Source: Dyella jiangningensis (GTDB taxonomy: Bacteria > Pseudomonadota > Gammaproteobacteria > Xanthomonadales > Rhodanobacteraceae). Taken from it: 64,000 bases of DNA. The translations under genes and the position numbers were made by a program. Positions within the stretch are counted from its first letter, which is position 1. Each line of letters opens with the position of its first letter. The stretch covers positions 620,001 to 684,000 of the forward strand of contig CP007444.1 in NCBI GenBank assembly GCA_000632805.1, given 5' to 3'. A model generated the notes under the pieces. It was given only the letters and a program-made list of their open reading frames with translations. It ran no database searches and had not been told where the DNA came from. Shown here one piece after another: positions 1 through 10,437 of the stretch.

Positions 1-246
1 GTGGCGGGCGCGCCGATGTTTCAACGAATGCAGTACGGAAACGCATGATCGACCCGCGTTCCCCGGCCTGTGGGGCCATGTCGCACTGCGATCCGCCGCG
101 GATGTGCAGTGCAACGACCATCCGAGCATAGCGCGGCGGTTTCGCCGCCGGTACCCCGGGTGACGCCTGTCACCTGCGTCTGCTGACGTCCGCGACTGCC
201 GGCAAACCCTTGTGGTGCCTAGCATGGCAAGCAAGGAGGAGTAGCC
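1..246. other. Left-edge intergenic region, no supported gene
   Basis: No protein with recognisable features is seen here. A minus-strand frame opens at ATG 121 (with a second in-frame ATG at 46) and runs off the left edge without a stop, so a divergently transcribed gene may begin here, but no convincing ribosome binding site precedes either start. The right end carries the strong ribosome binding site (AAGGAGGAG, about 233-241) of the ABC transporter gene. Confidence 0.3.
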
Positions 247-1161
247 ATGGAACCTGCAGTCGCGGTGGTCGCCAGCCTGGCTGGCGCAGTGAAACGTTAT
301 GGCGATTTAACGGCCCTCGATGGCCTCGATCTCATGCTGCACCGCGGCGAACTGCTGGCGCTGCTTGGACCCAACGGTGCAGGCAAAAGCACGGCCATCA
401 GCTTGCTGCTGGGGCTCGTGCGCGCCGATGGCGGCCGCGTGGAGTTGTTCGGCCAAGATCCGCAAGACATCCGCGCGCGCCGCCGGGTAGGCGTGATGTT
501 GCAGTCGGCCGTGCTGCCGGCAACGTTGAGCGTGGCGGAATTGTTGCGCCTCACCATGAGCTACTACCCCGCGCCGCGTGCGTTGGAAGAAGCGGGCGAA
601 CTGGCAGGCGTTACCGATCTTCTGTCGCGCCGCTATGCCGCACTGTCCGGTGGCCAGCAGCGGCGCGTGCAATTCGCCATGGCCTTGTGCGGCCGCCCTG
701 AGTTGCTGTTCCTCGACGAGCCCACGGTCGGCATGGATATCGAGGCGCGCCAGAAGCTGTGGGCGGCGATACGCAAACTGCTGGCCGAGGGTTGCGCCAT
801 CGTGCTCACCACGCACTACCTGGAAGAAGCCGAAGCGTTGGCGCAACGCGTGGTGGTGCTTGCCAAGGGACGGGTGCTGAGCGACGGCAGCGTGCAAGCC
901 TTGCGCGCCCGCGTGGCACGGGCACGCATTCGCTGCCTCAGCGATCTCGATGCGCATGCCATTGCGCAGTGGTCGCAGGTGACGTCGGCGACGCGCGAGG
1001 GAGCGCGATTGGCCATCCAAACCGATGCCGCCGAGTCTGTGGTGCGGCGACTGCTCGATGCGGACCCGGCGCTGAGCGAGCTTGAGGTCTTGCGTGCGGG
1101 GCTGGCCGAGGCGTTCACCGAACTAACCCGCGAAACATCCACGGAACAGGAGGCTGCGTGA
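247..1161 (+). CDS. ABC-2 type transporter, ATP-binding protein
   Basis: This is the cytoplasmic ATPase of an ABC exporter of the drug/antibiotic resistance (DrrA/CcmA-like) type, 304 residues. Seen directly: Walker A GPNGAGKST at residues 41-49, Q-loop near 86, signature LSGGQQR at 133-139, Walker B LLFLDEPT at 153-160 and a switch histidine in TTHYLEEAEA near 189. The C-terminal 90 residues are the usual exporter accessory region. A strong AAGGAGG precedes ATG 247. It overlaps the permease gene (TGATG), so the two form one transporter. The substrate cannot be told; the adjacent kinases and regulator suggest envelope- or drug-stress control. Confidence 0.93.
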   Translation: MEPAVAVVASLAGAVKRYGDLTALDGLDLMLHRGELLALLGPNGAGKSTAISLLLGLVRADGGRVELFGQDPQDIRARRRVGVMLQSAVLPATLSVAELLRLTMSYYPAPRALEEAGELAGVTDLLSRRYAALSGGQQRRVQFAMALCGRPELLFLDEPTVGMDIEARQKLWAAIRKLLAEGCAIVLTTHYLEEAEALAQRVVVLAKGRVLSDGSVQALRARVARARIRCLSDLDAHAIAQWSQVTSATREGARLAIQTDAAESVVRRLLDADPALSELEVLRAGLAEAFTELTRETSTEQEAA

Positions 1162-1955
1162 TGCAGACGATCGATCTGGCCCTTGCTACTGCACCGACGC
1201 ACCAGGCCATGCCCTTGCGCCGCGTGCTCGGCGCCTACCTCGCCGAAGCACGGAGCGAATGCCTGCGCTATCTGCGCGCGCCCAGCTTCCTGTTGCCGGT
1301 GGTGCTGTTTCCTACGATGTTCTATCTGTTGTTCGGCATCGTGATGAATCACGCCGCGGACCCTCACGCGCTGACCTACCTGCTGGCGAGCTATGGCGTA
1401 TTCGGCGTGATGAGCCCTGGCCTGTTCGGCTTCGGCGTTTCGCTGGCGATGGAGCGCGATAACGGCCTGCTGACGCTCAAGCGGGCCTTGCCGATGCCGC
1501 CGGGCGCCTACCTGCTGGGCAAGATGCTGATGGCGATGCTGGCGGCCGGCGTAGTCATCCTGCTGTTGCTCGCGATGGCGCTTGGCCTGGGGCACGTGCA
1601 GCTCACCGCTGGCCGGGCAGGCCTGCTATTGCTCACCGGCATGCTGGGCGTCCTGCCGTTCTGCGCGATGGGCATGTTCGTCGGCACGCTGGTGAGAGGG
1701 CAGGGCGCGCCTGGCGTGCTCAACCTGATCTATCTGCCGATGTCCTTCATGTCCGGCCTGTGGATTCCGCTGTCGATGCTGCCGTCCGCGCTGCAGCGCC
1801 TGTCGCCGGTCTGGCCGAGTACCCATCTGCAACAGATCGCGCTTCACGCGGTGGGCCTGGGGCAGGGGCCGGAATGGACGCACGTGCTGGTTCTGCTGGT
1901 CTTCGGCGTGGGGTTCTCTCTGCTGGCGGCTCGACGCCTGCGTCGCATCGGTTGA
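1161..1955 (+). CDS. ABC-2 type transporter, permease
   Basis: This is the membrane subunit that pairs with the upstream ATPase, 264 residues. Six hydrophobic segments are visible (about 45-62, 73-95, 116-145, 151-173, 180-198 and 235-257), preceded by a 40-residue cytoplasmic N-terminus, the standard ABC-2 permease layout. ATG 1161 is chosen over GTG 1158: it forms a TGATG overlap with the ATPase stop and lies 7 nt after AGGAGG (1148-1153). Known for the family: export of lipids, polyketides, peptides or antibiotics. The substrate is unknown here. Confidence 0.9.
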   Translation: MQTIDLALATAPTHQAMPLRRVLGAYLAEARSECLRYLRAPSFLLPVVLFPTMFYLLFGIVMNHAADPHALTYLLASYGVFGVMSPGLFGFGVSLAMERDNGLLTLKRALPMPPGAYLLGKMLMAMLAAGVVILLLLAMALGLGHVQLTAGRAGLLLLTGMLGVLPFCAMGMFVGTLVRGQGAPGVLNLIYLPMSFMSGLWIPLSMLPSALQRLSPVWPSTHLQQIALHAVGLGQGPEWTHVLVLLVFGVGFSLLAARRLRRIG

Positions 1956-1999
1956 AGTACGATGCATGCCGCTGATCAGCCCATGGGGAGGTGGGGACG

Positions 2000-3199
2000 A
2001 TGCGCCAACTGATACGTGCATGGTTCACCCCTGCGCCGGATTCGCTGGCCGCACACAGCGCACGCAAGGGCAAGTCGCCCTGGATCGATGCGGTGCACCT
2101 GTTGTGGTCGATCTGGGTGTTCATCACGCCGGTGTTCGATCGCTTCACCCTGCGCTGGGTGCTGCTGACCGCGATCAGCTATCCGATCTTCCTGGTGCTG
2201 TATGCGCTTTGCTGCGTGACCTCACGGCGCGTGTCGTACCGCTATTCGCTGCTGCTGGTGCTGATGGCGTACCTGCTGATGCCCTGGTATCCGAGCGGTC
2301 TCACCTATTTCATGTACGGCTGCGTGATGCTGTGTACCCGTCGCATGAGCCTCCGTGCCTATATGGGCGTGCTCGCAGCGCTCAACAGCGTCGTACTCGT
2401 GGAAGCGTGGCTGCTGCATTACCCGTGGCAGGCAGTGGTCTGGATGCCGTTGTGCAGCTTCATCGTCGGCATCGCCGTCAACGCCGAGCGAATGAGCGAA
2501 GAGAAGGATGTCGAGCTGCGGCTTTCGCATGACGAGGTTCGCCGCCTTGCCGCCACCGCGGAGCGAGAACGCATCGGCCGCGACCTTCACGATCTGCTTG
2601 GCCATACGCTGTCGCTCATCACGCTGAAGCTTGAGCTGTCGCGCAAGTTGTTCGAACGCGACGGCGAGGCTGCGCGACGCGAGTTGGAAGAGGCCGAGCG
2701 GGTGGCTCGCCACGCCTTGGCCGAGGTACGCGCGGCCGTCACCGGCATTCGCGCCACTGACCTGGCGGCGGAACTGGCCGCGGCCAAACTGCTGCTCGAA
2801 TCCTCCGATGTGATGCTGGAATACGGCAGCCTGCCCGATTCGCTGCCGGTGCCGATCGAGCGCTGCCTTGCGCTGGTGTTGCGCGAGGCGGCCACCAACA
2901 TCGCGCGTCATGCGCGGGCGAACCGCGCCAGCGTGACGATCGAGGTCGTCGGCGACACGCTGCAGTTGCGCGTGGAAGACAACGGGCGCGGCGGCATCGG
3001 TGAGCACGGCAATGGCCTGTGCGGCATGCGCGAGCGCGTGCACGCACTGGGCGGCGTACTCCAGGTGGAATCCCCGACCGGCCAGGGTACGCGCTTGCGC
3101 ATCAGTGTGCCGCTGCGCGCACGCACGAAGCTGTTCGAGCTGGCCGACGCCGCTGCTTCATCGGGCGAGTGGCCGGTGCGGGAGCGCCAGGCCACATGA
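2000..3199 (+). CDS. Sensor histidine kinase, DesK/NarX type (first of a tandem pair)
   Basis: This is a membrane-bound sensor kinase of 399 residues. About five hydrophobic segments lie between residues 31 and 160. A short linker leads to the HisKA_3 dimerisation box ERERIGRDLHDLLGHTLSL, with the phosphoacceptor at His197, and then to a HATPase_c domain with N-box LREAATNIARHAR and G-box DNGRGG. ATG 2000 is preferred to GTG 1991 because GGGGAGG lies just before it. It overlaps the second kinase by ATGA. The catalytic core closely resembles that of its neighbour while the sensor region differs, as expected after duplication. It probably phosphorylates the LuxR-type regulator at 4371. The signal is unknown. 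Confidence 0.9.
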   Translation: MRQLIRAWFTPAPDSLAAHSARKGKSPWIDAVHLLWSIWVFITPVFDRFTLRWVLLTAISYPIFLVLYALCCVTSRRVSYRYSLLLVLMAYLLMPWYPSGLTYFMYGCVMLCTRRMSLRAYMGVLAALNSVVLVEAWLLHYPWQAVVWMPLCSFIVGIAVNAERMSEEKDVELRLSHDEVRRLAATAERERIGRDLHDLLGHTLSLITLKLELSRKLFERDGEAARRELEEAERVARHALAEVRAAVTGIRATDLAAELAAAKLLLESSDVMLEYGSLPDSLPVPIERCLALVLREAATNIARHARANRASVTIEVVGDTLQLRVEDNGRGGIGEHGNGLCGMRERVHALGGVLQVESPTGQGTRLRISVPLRARTKLFELADAAASSGEWPVRERQAT

Positions 3200-4374
3200 A
3201 GTCCTGGCCGCCGATGCGCCCGGACTCACTGCTCGGGCAGCTGCGCGCGCCTGCTTATCTACGCTGGGAGGCCGCCGCGGGCAAGCTGTGGATGGTCGCG
3301 CTCGTGTTGGGTCCAATCGCCGACAAGCACGCAGTGTGGACGCGCTGGCTGCCGATCACCGTGGTGTCAGCCCCTGTGTATCTCTATCTGCACACCATGA
3401 TCTATCGAGGGCCTTATCGCCACCTGCCGTGGTACGCGGCGGGCATGGTGGCGGTCGGCCTGGTCGTATGGCCCTACAACGGCGTGGCACTCGGCTACGT
3501 GGTATCGGCCTGCATGTGTCTGGCCTACCTGCCCACTGTTCGCCAGTGGCTCGTGGCCGTGGCCGTACTGGCGGTGCCGGTGGCGTTGGTGTCCATGCGC
3601 ATGCACGTGTCGCCTTGGATCATGCTGCTCGTGCTGTTCGCTTCGCTGATGTCCGGTGCCGGCCATTTCCTGCGCATGAGCAACCTGCGCAAGGAATCGC
3701 AGCTGCGCCTTTCCCAGGACGAAGTGCGTCGCCTGGCCACCCTTGCCGAGCGCGAGCGGATCGGCCGCGATCTGCATGACCTGCTCGGTCACACGCTGTC
3801 CTTGGTAACGCTGAAATCCGAGCTTGCGCGGAAGCTCGCGTTGATCGATCCATCCCGTGCACAACGCGAGATGGAAGAGGTGGAACGCGTCGCCCGCCAC
3901 GCACTGGGAGAAGTACGCGCGGCGGTGACGGGCATGCGCCGCAGCGATATCGCGGCCGAACTCGTTTCCGCGCGCCTGATGCTGGAAGCGTCAGGCCTCG
4001 TGTTCGAAGCGGAGTGGCCCGAAGGCGTCGAACTGCCCGCAGCCCTGGAAGCCCCCTTGGCCCTGGTGCTGCGCGAAGCCATCACCAACATCCATCGCCA
4101 TGCGCGCGCCCGTTCGGCGAGCGTGCGTTTCCGGTTCGAGCCGGAAACATTCCAGATGTACATCAGCGACAACGGCTGCGGCGGGCTTGCCGCCCACGGC
4201 AATGGCGTCAGCGGCATGCGCGAGCGCGTCCGCGCGCTGGGCGGCAGCCTGCACATCGACTCGCCCGTACGCAAAGGCACCACGCTGAAAGTGACGGTGC
4301 CACTCTCTACACAGGTTGCGGCAGCGGAAAACCTTCCGATGTTGCAGACCATCACCACGGGAAAGGTTGCATGA
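3196..4374 (+). CDS. Sensor histidine kinase, DesK/NarX type (second of a tandem pair)
   Basis: This is a 392-residue membrane kinase starting at ATG 3196, overlapping the stop of the first kinase. Hydrophobic segments span residues 30-155. The HisKA_3 box ERERIGRDLHDLLGHTLSL (His194), N-box LREAITNIHRHAR and G-box DNGCGG are all intact, so it is not a decayed copy. The transmitter halves of the two kinases are nearly identical around the H-box, but the membrane regions share little, suggesting two inputs feeding one regulator. It overlaps the response regulator by ATGA, so all three signalling genes are translationally coupled. Confidence 0.9.
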   Translation: MKSWPPMRPDSLLGQLRAPAYLRWEAAAGKLWMVALVLGPIADKHAVWTRWLPITVVSAPVYLYLHTMIYRGPYRHLPWYAAGMVAVGLVVWPYNGVALGYVVSACMCLAYLPTVRQWLVAVAVLAVPVALVSMRMHVSPWIMLLVLFASLMSGAGHFLRMSNLRKESQLRLSQDEVRRLATLAERERIGRDLHDLLGHTLSLVTLKSELARKLALIDPSRAQREMEEVERVARHALGEVRAAVTGMRRSDIAAELVSARLMLEASGLVFEAEWPEGVELPAALEAPLALVLREAITNIHRHARARSASVRFRFEPETFQMYISDNGCGGLAAHGNGVSGMRERVRALGGSLHIDSPVRKGTTLKVTVPLSTQVAAAENLPMLQTITTGKVA

Positions 4375-4973
4375 TCCGTGTATTGCTGGCCGAAGATCAG
4401 GCCATGGTGCGTGGCGCGTTGTCGGCGCTGCTCAATCTTGAATCGGACATCGAAGTGCTAGGCTCGGCCGCCGACGGCGAGGCCGCGTGGCGCGAACTGC
4501 AGCGTCTCAAGCCCGACGTGCTGGTGACCGACATCGAAATGCCGGGGCTCACCGGACTGGAATTGGCGCAACGCATCCAGCGGCACGAGATGCCGATGAA
4601 GACCATCATCGTGACCACGTTCGCGCGTCCGGGCTTCCTGCGACGCGCGTTGGATGCCGGTGTTTCCGGCTATCTGCTCAAGGATGCGCCGGCAGAGAAT
4701 CTCGCCGAAGCGCTGCGCATGGTCCATCGCGGCGGTCGCGCCATCGATCCGCAGCTGGCGCTCGAGGCTTGGTCAGAAGCCGATCCACTCAATGACCGTG
4801 AGCGCCAGGTACTGCGACTCGCCGGCGAAGGACAATCGGCCAGCGACATCGCCAGCCAGCTGAATCTCTCGCATGGCACGGTACGCAACTACCTCTCCGA
4901 GGCCATCGGCAAGCTCGGCGCGGCCAATCGCATCGAGGCGTATCGGTTGGCGAGGCAGAAAGGCTGGCTCTGA
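4371..4973 (+). CDS. Two-component response regulator, NarL/FixJ (DesR-like)
   Basis: This is a 200-residue DNA-binding regulator. The receiver domain has the acidic pocket at E8/D9, phosphoacceptor Asp54 (VTDIEMPG) and Lys104 in YLLKD. The C-terminal LuxR-type helix-turn-helix covers about 138-198 (LNDRERQVLRLAGEG then SASDIASQLNLSHGTVRNYL). ATG 4371 overlaps the second kinase stop. The organisation exporter-kinase-kinase-regulator suggests that it controls the operon's own ABC transporter or a lipid-homeostasis gene, as in DesK-DesR-like systems. That is inference, and no operator was identified. Confidence 0.92.
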   Translation: MIRVLLAEDQAMVRGALSALLNLESDIEVLGSAADGEAAWRELQRLKPDVLVTDIEMPGLTGLELAQRIQRHEMPMKTIIVTTFARPGFLRRALDAGVSGYLLKDAPAENLAEALRMVHRGGRAIDPQLALEAWSEADPLNDRERQVLRLAGEGQSASDIASQLNLSHGTVRNYLSEAIGKLGAANRIEAYRLARQKGWL

Positions 4974-5164
4974 TCGTCATGGCGCCATGACGCCGTAGGT
5001 GGTCGGGCGCATCGCCGTTGCCCGGCGCGTGAGGCGTTCGGGTGTGCCCATGTGCGCAAGGCGGCGCGTGCCTCGGCTGAAGGAAGAGCCTGGCGACGTA
5101 GGTCTGGCCGGCTTGCAGAGGTGCTTTAGGCGATAATGGAGCATTCGACGCCAGTATTTCCGCC
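4974..5164. promoter_or_regulatory. Probable promoter region of queA
   Basis: This 191-bp gap separates the two-component operon from queA. A GATAAT hexamer (about 5132-5137, in AGGCGATAATGG) 28 nt before the GTG start resembles a sigma-70 minus-10 box, but no minus-35 box at good spacing is evident. No terminator hairpin with a T-run is seen after the regulator gene. Confidence 0.3.
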
Positions 5165-6193
5165 GTGAAGAAGACCGATTTCGACTTTGAACTCCCGCCC
5201 GAACTGATCGCCCAGGCGCCGCTGCCCGAACGCTCGGCCAGTCGCCTGCTGGTGTTGGACGTGGAGGCGCAGGCCCGGCAGGACCGCATGTTCCGCGATT
5301 TGCCCGAGTTCCTGCGCGATGGCGACCTGCTGGTTTTCAACGACACGCGGGTGCTGCCAGCGCGGCTATACGGACGCAAGGACACGGGCGGCCAGGTCGA
5401 GATCCTGATCGAGCGCGTAACCGGTACCCATGAGGCCACGGTCCAGCTCGGCGTGAGCAAGAAGCCGAAAGAGGGCGGGCGGATTGAACTTGCCGACGGC
5501 AGCCATGCGCTGGTGTTGGGGCGAGATGGGCCGTTTTTCCGTCTGCGTTTCGAATCAACCGATCCGCTGGAGCGCTTGCTGCTGCGCCTGGGCGAAATGC
5601 CGCTGCCGCCGTACATCACGCGTCACGCAGACCAGAGCGACATGGAGCGTTACCAGACGGTGTTCGCGCGCGAGCCGGGTGCGGTGGCGGCGCCGACGGC
5701 GGGCCTGCATTTCGACGAGGCGACGTTGGCGACGCTGCGTGAGCGTGGCGTGCAGTTCGGTTATGTAACCTTGCACGTGGGTGCCGGTACGTTCCAGCCC
5801 GTGCGCGCCGATGACATCAAGGATCACCAGATGCATCGCGAATGGCTCAATGTCGGCGCCAGCCTCGTCGAGCAGATCCGCCGCACGCGCGCGGCCGGCG
5901 GCCGGGTGATCGCCGTGGGCACGACGGTGGTGCGTGCGCTGGAGAGCGCGGTGCGCGATGGTGAGCTGCAACCGTTTGCCGGCGAGACGCAGATCTTTAT
6001 TTTTCCAGGCTACAAGTTCAGCAGCATCGATGGGCTGCTGACCAACTTCCATTTGCCGCAATCCACGTTGTTGATGCTCGTGTCTGCGTTGGCGGGCAAG
6101 GATTTCATGCTGGCGTCGTACCGGCATGCCGTCGAGCAGAAGTACCGGTTCTTTTCGTATGGCGATGCGATGTTGATTTTGCCGAAGGGTTGA
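5165..6193 (+). CDS. queA: S-adenosylmethionine:tRNA ribosyltransferase-isomerase
   Basis: QueA transfers and isomerises the ribosyl group of S-adenosylmethionine onto preQ1 in tRNA, giving epoxyqueuosine at the wobble base of GUN anticodons. The 342-residue length is normal for the family. The N-terminus (DFDFELPPELIAQAPLPERS), the segment LLVFNDTRVLPARLYG, the central YQTVFAREPGAVAAPTAGLH and the C-terminal TNFHLPQSTLLMLVSA are strongly conserved QueA signatures. Translation begins with GTG 5165. It lies upstream of tgt, the enzyme acting just before it in the pathway, but a 430-bp repeat-rich gap separates them. Confidence 0.97.
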   Translation: MKKTDFDFELPPELIAQAPLPERSASRLLVLDVEAQARQDRMFRDLPEFLRDGDLLVFNDTRVLPARLYGRKDTGGQVEILIERVTGTHEATVQLGVSKKPKEGGRIELADGSHALVLGRDGPFFRLRFESTDPLERLLLRLGEMPLPPYITRHADQSDMERYQTVFAREPGAVAAPTAGLHFDEATLATLRERGVQFGYVTLHVGAGTFQPVRADDIKDHQMHREWLNVGASLVEQIRRTRAAGGRVIAVGTTVVRALESAVRDGELQPFAGETQIFIFPGYKFSSIDGLLTNFHLPQSTLLMLVSALAGKDFMLASYRHAVEQKYRFFSYGDAMLILPKG

Positions 6194-6208
6194 ACCTCGC
6201 CGTATTCC

Positions 6209-6233
6209 TGTAGGAGCGCACCCTGTGCGCGAC
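6209..6233 (+). repeat. REP-like element, single half
   Basis: TGTAGGAGCGCACC followed by CTGTGCGCGAC is one arm of the palindromic family seen in full at 6420-6492. It starts 16 bp after the queA stop codon. Confidence 0.8.
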
Positions 6234-6275
6234 ATCCTTTCGCGTCGGTCTTCATAATTCGTCGTCCCGGCGTAG

Positions 6276-7751
<1,476 letters not shown>

Positions 7752-8124
7752 GGGCGTTAGCAGCCGGATACGTCAGTTTCGCAACGTGCCACCCTCTCCC
7801 TAAGGGAGAGGGGTAGGGGAGAGGGTGCGGGGCTTGCGGAACGCGGAGGGTGAGGTGCCCCCGAACCCTCATCCGCCTGCCGGCACCTTCTCCCAGAGGG
7901 AGAAGGGTGTCTTCCAATTAGCCCCATGGAAGAGAGAAGTCACGGGAACCATCGTGATCCCGCGCCGGCCTTGCCCCTTGGAATCCGCCGTTCCCGCCGC
8001 CAGAACCCTCGACGGGCGGGCCTTGTGACGCATGCAGGGGCCGGGGGCGCGTGGCATAATCCACGATCTTTTATCAGGTTCCAGCGGAAATCCCTGTTGG
8101 AACCATAACTTGCGAGACAAGCTG
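7752..8124. other. Spacer between tgt and yajC with a dispersed repeat
   Basis: This 373-bp region has no supported gene. A dispersed palindromic repeat fills 7788-7909. Farther on, CATAAT at 8055-8060 (in GTGGCATAATCC) resembles a minus-10 box about 65 nt before the yajC start, without a clear minus-35 box. So yajC-secD-secF may have its own promoter apart from tgt. Confidence 0.5.
7788..7909. repeat. Dispersed palindromic repeat (family B)
   Basis: The element combines two imperfect hairpins: CCCTCTCCCTAAGGGAGAGGG and, after about 70 bp, CTTCTCCCAGAGGGAGAAG, with the linking motif CTCATCCGCCTGCCGGCACC. A second copy in the opposite arrangement lies at 20991-21105. Elements of this look are common between genes of Xanthomonadales genomes. 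Confidence 0.75.
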
Positions 8125-8457
8125 ATGACTTTTCCGACGTCCTTCGTGATCGCCCAGGCCGCTCCGGCTGCCGGCGCACCGAACCCGATCATGACGTTCC
8201 TGCCGCTGATCCTGCTGTTCGTGGTCTTCTATTTCCTGATGATCCGCCCGCAGATGAAGCGCCAGAAGGAACACCGCAACATGGTCGCCGCGCTGTCCAA
8301 GGGCGACGAGGTGGTCACCAACGGCGGCATCGCCGGCAAGGTGGATGAAGTGGGTGAGAGCTTCATCACGGTCGAGATCGCACCGAACGTGAAGATCAAG
8401 CTGCAGAAGGGCGCCGTGCAGCAAGTGCTGCCCAAGGGCACGCTGAAGTCGTCCTGA
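8125..8457 (+). CDS. yajC: Preprotein translocase subunit YajC
   Basis: YajC is a single-pass inner-membrane protein that associates with SecDF and the SecYEG channel. The 110-residue product (ATG 8125) has one membrane helix at about residues 18-36 (IMTFLPLILLFVVFYFLMIR), followed directly by the family motif RPQMKRQKEHRNMVAALSKGDEVVTNGGI and a basic C-terminal domain. Length and gene order yajC-secD-secF are those of other gammaproteobacteria. Confidence 0.96.
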   Translation: MTFPTSFVIAQAAPAAGAPNPIMTFLPLILLFVVFYFLMIRPQMKRQKEHRNMVAALSKGDEVVTNGGIAGKVDEVGESFITVEIAPNVKIKLQKGAVQQVLPKGTLKSS

Positions 8458-8466
8458 GGACGGCTT

Positions 8467-8490
8467 GCCGGAGTGGAGGGGCTCCGGCTT
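8467..8490 (+). terminator. Weak hairpin between yajC and secD
   Basis: GCCGGAG (8467-8473) pairs with CTCCGGC (8482-8488) across an 8-nt loop. Only two Ts follow, so it is more likely a processing or attenuation stem than a full terminator. secD lies about 60 nt downstream, and yajC-secDF are usually co-transcribed. Confidence 0.35.
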
Positions 8491-8549
8491 CAACGACGCA
8501 TTGCTTGCCGCGGCCTGCCTCGCGCCGCGGCTTTTGACGGATTCAAGGC

Positions 8550-10421
8550 ATGAGTGATTTTCCACGCTGGAAATATGCGCTGGTCGCCATCGTACTGGTG
8601 CTCGGCATTGTCTATGCGCTGCCCAATGTGTTTCTGCCGGTGCCTGCCGTGCAGATCACGGCGAACCGCAACGGCACGGTCGACCAGGCGCTCGAGCAGA
8701 AGGTAATCGACGCGCTGAAGAAGGCGAATGTCGCCAGTACCGGCGTCGAGATCAAGGGCGACCACCTGCTCGCCAGCTTCGCCAATGCCGACGTGCAGAA
8801 GAGCGCCGCCGACGCGATCAAGGCGACGCTGGGCGACGACTACACGGTGGCGTTCAACCTCAAGTCCACCGTGCCGAACTGGCTCACCGCGATCGGCGCC
8901 AAGTCGATGCCGCTGGGCCTTGACCTGCAGGGCGGCGTGCACTTCCTGATGCAGGTCGATCAGAACGACGTAATCGACAAGCAGGAAACGCGCTATGCGG
9001 ACGACATCCGCAGCCTGCTGCGCGAAAAGAACATCCGCTACGACTCGGTGACGCGTGCCAGCCAGCGTGGCCAGGGCGTGCTGGTGGTGTTGAAGTCCAA
9101 CGAGGACCGCGCTGCCGCCGCCAATTTCATCGGCACCGAATATCCCGATCTCAGCGTGCAGGACGGCAACGCCACCGGCGACCGCTACCCGCTCAACGCC
9201 ACGGTGCGTCCGGACAAGCTGCGCGAGCTATCGCTCAACACCATCCGCCAGAACCTCGGCACGCTGCGCAACCGCATCAACGCACTGGGTGTGTCCGAGC
9301 CGATCATCCAGCAGCAGGGCGACAGCCGCATCGTGGTCGAGCTGGCCGGCGTGCAGGACACGGCCGAAGCCAAGAAGCTGATCGGCGCCACCGCCACGCT
9401 GGAATACCGCGCGGGCTACGGCACGCCGCAGCAGGCCATCGATGCGCAGCGCTCGGGCATCGTTCCGCCGGATGCGCGCCTGTATAAGGGCCGCGAGGGC
9501 CAGCCGTACCTGCTCAGCAAGAACATCATCGTCACCGGCGACCAGCTGGTCGATGCGTCCTCCACCTTCGACCAGCAGAGCGGCTCGCCGGCCGTGTCGG
9601 TGACGCTCAACTCGGCCGGTGCGAAGAAGATGCTGGACTTCACCACCGGGAACGTCGGCAAGCCGATGGGCGTGGTGTACGTCGAGCGCGTGGTCGAGAC
9701 CAAGATCGTCGACGGCAAGGAAGTGCGCACGCCGAAGATCACCGAGGAGGTGATCAACTACGCCACCATCAACGGCGTGTTCGGCAAGAACTTCCAGACC
9801 ACCGGCCTGCGCAGCCCGAAGGAAGCTTCCGAGCTGGCGCTGCTGCTCAAGGGTGGTTCGCTGGCCGCACCGATCGACATCGTCGAGGAGCGCGTGATCG
9901 GTCCCAGCCTCGGCCAGGACAACATCGAGAAGGGCCTGCGCGCAGTGATGATCGGCCTGGCGCTGGTGCTGCTCGCTGCCGCGCTCTACTACAAGCTCTT
10001 CGGCCTCGTCGCCGACGTGGCGCTGTTCTTCAACCTGGTGATCCTGGTGGCCGTGATGTCGGCCGTGGGCGTCACGCTGACCATGCCGGGCATCGCGGGT
10101 ATCGTGCTCACGCTGGGTATGGCCATCGACGCCAACGTGCTCATCTGCGAACGCGTGCGAGAGGAACTGCGCAACGGCTCCACGCCGCTGGCGGCGATCC
10201 GCGCCGGTTACGACAAGGCGTGGGCGACCATTCTCGACGCCAACGTCACCCACCTGATCGCCGCGCTGGCGCTGACCACGATGGGCTCGGGCCCGATCAA
10301 GGGCTTCGGCATCACGCTGCTGATCGGCATCCTCACCTCGATGTTCACCTCGGTCACCGTGACGCATGCGATCACCGCGATGATCCACGGTCATCGCAAG
10401 CTCAAGACGCTGTCGGTCTGA
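8550..10421 (+). CDS. secD: Protein translocase subunit SecD
   Basis: SecD uses the proton motive force with SecF to pull secreted proteins across the inner membrane and release them. The 623-residue product has an N-terminal membrane helix (about 8-26), a large periplasmic region, and a C-terminal block of five helices from about 470. Hallmarks are the segment LGLDLQGGVHFLMQVD (conserved D1 motif), GRIGPSLG-like VIGPSLGQDNIEKG, and LGMAIDANVLICERVREEL in the channel domain. secF follows after 16 nt. Confidence 0.97.
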   Translation: MSDFPRWKYALVAIVLVLGIVYALPNVFLPVPAVQITANRNGTVDQALEQKVIDALKKANVASTGVEIKGDHLLASFANADVQKSAADAIKATLGDDYTVAFNLKSTVPNWLTAIGAKSMPLGLDLQGGVHFLMQVDQNDVIDKQETRYADDIRSLLREKNIRYDSVTRASQRGQGVLVVLKSNEDRAAAANFIGTEYPDLSVQDGNATGDRYPLNATVRPDKLRELSLNTIRQNLGTLRNRINALGVSEPIIQQQGDSRIVVELAGVQDTAEAKKLIGATATLEYRAGYGTPQQAIDAQRSGIVPPDARLYKGREGQPYLLSKNIIVTGDQLVDASSTFDQQSGSPAVSVTLNSAGAKKMLDFTTGNVGKPMGVVYVERVVETKIVDGKEVRTPKITEEVINYATINGVFGKNFQTTGLRSPKEASELALLLKGGSLAAPIDIVEERVIGPSLGQDNIEKGLRAVMIGLALVLLAAALYYKLFGLVADVALFFNLVILVAVMSAVGVTLTMPGIAGIVLTLGMAIDANVLICERVREELRNGSTPLAAIRAGYDKAWATILDANVTHLIAALALTTMGSGPIKGFGITLLIGILTSMFTSVTVTHAITAMIHGHRKLKTLSV

Positions 10422-10437
10422 AGAGGAACAGGAACCT

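Noticed and set aside
2000..4374. The second kinase as an assembly duplicate of the first
   Set aside because: The sensor regions and many codons differ, and each has its own start and stop with normal overlaps, so this is a genuine paralogous pair.
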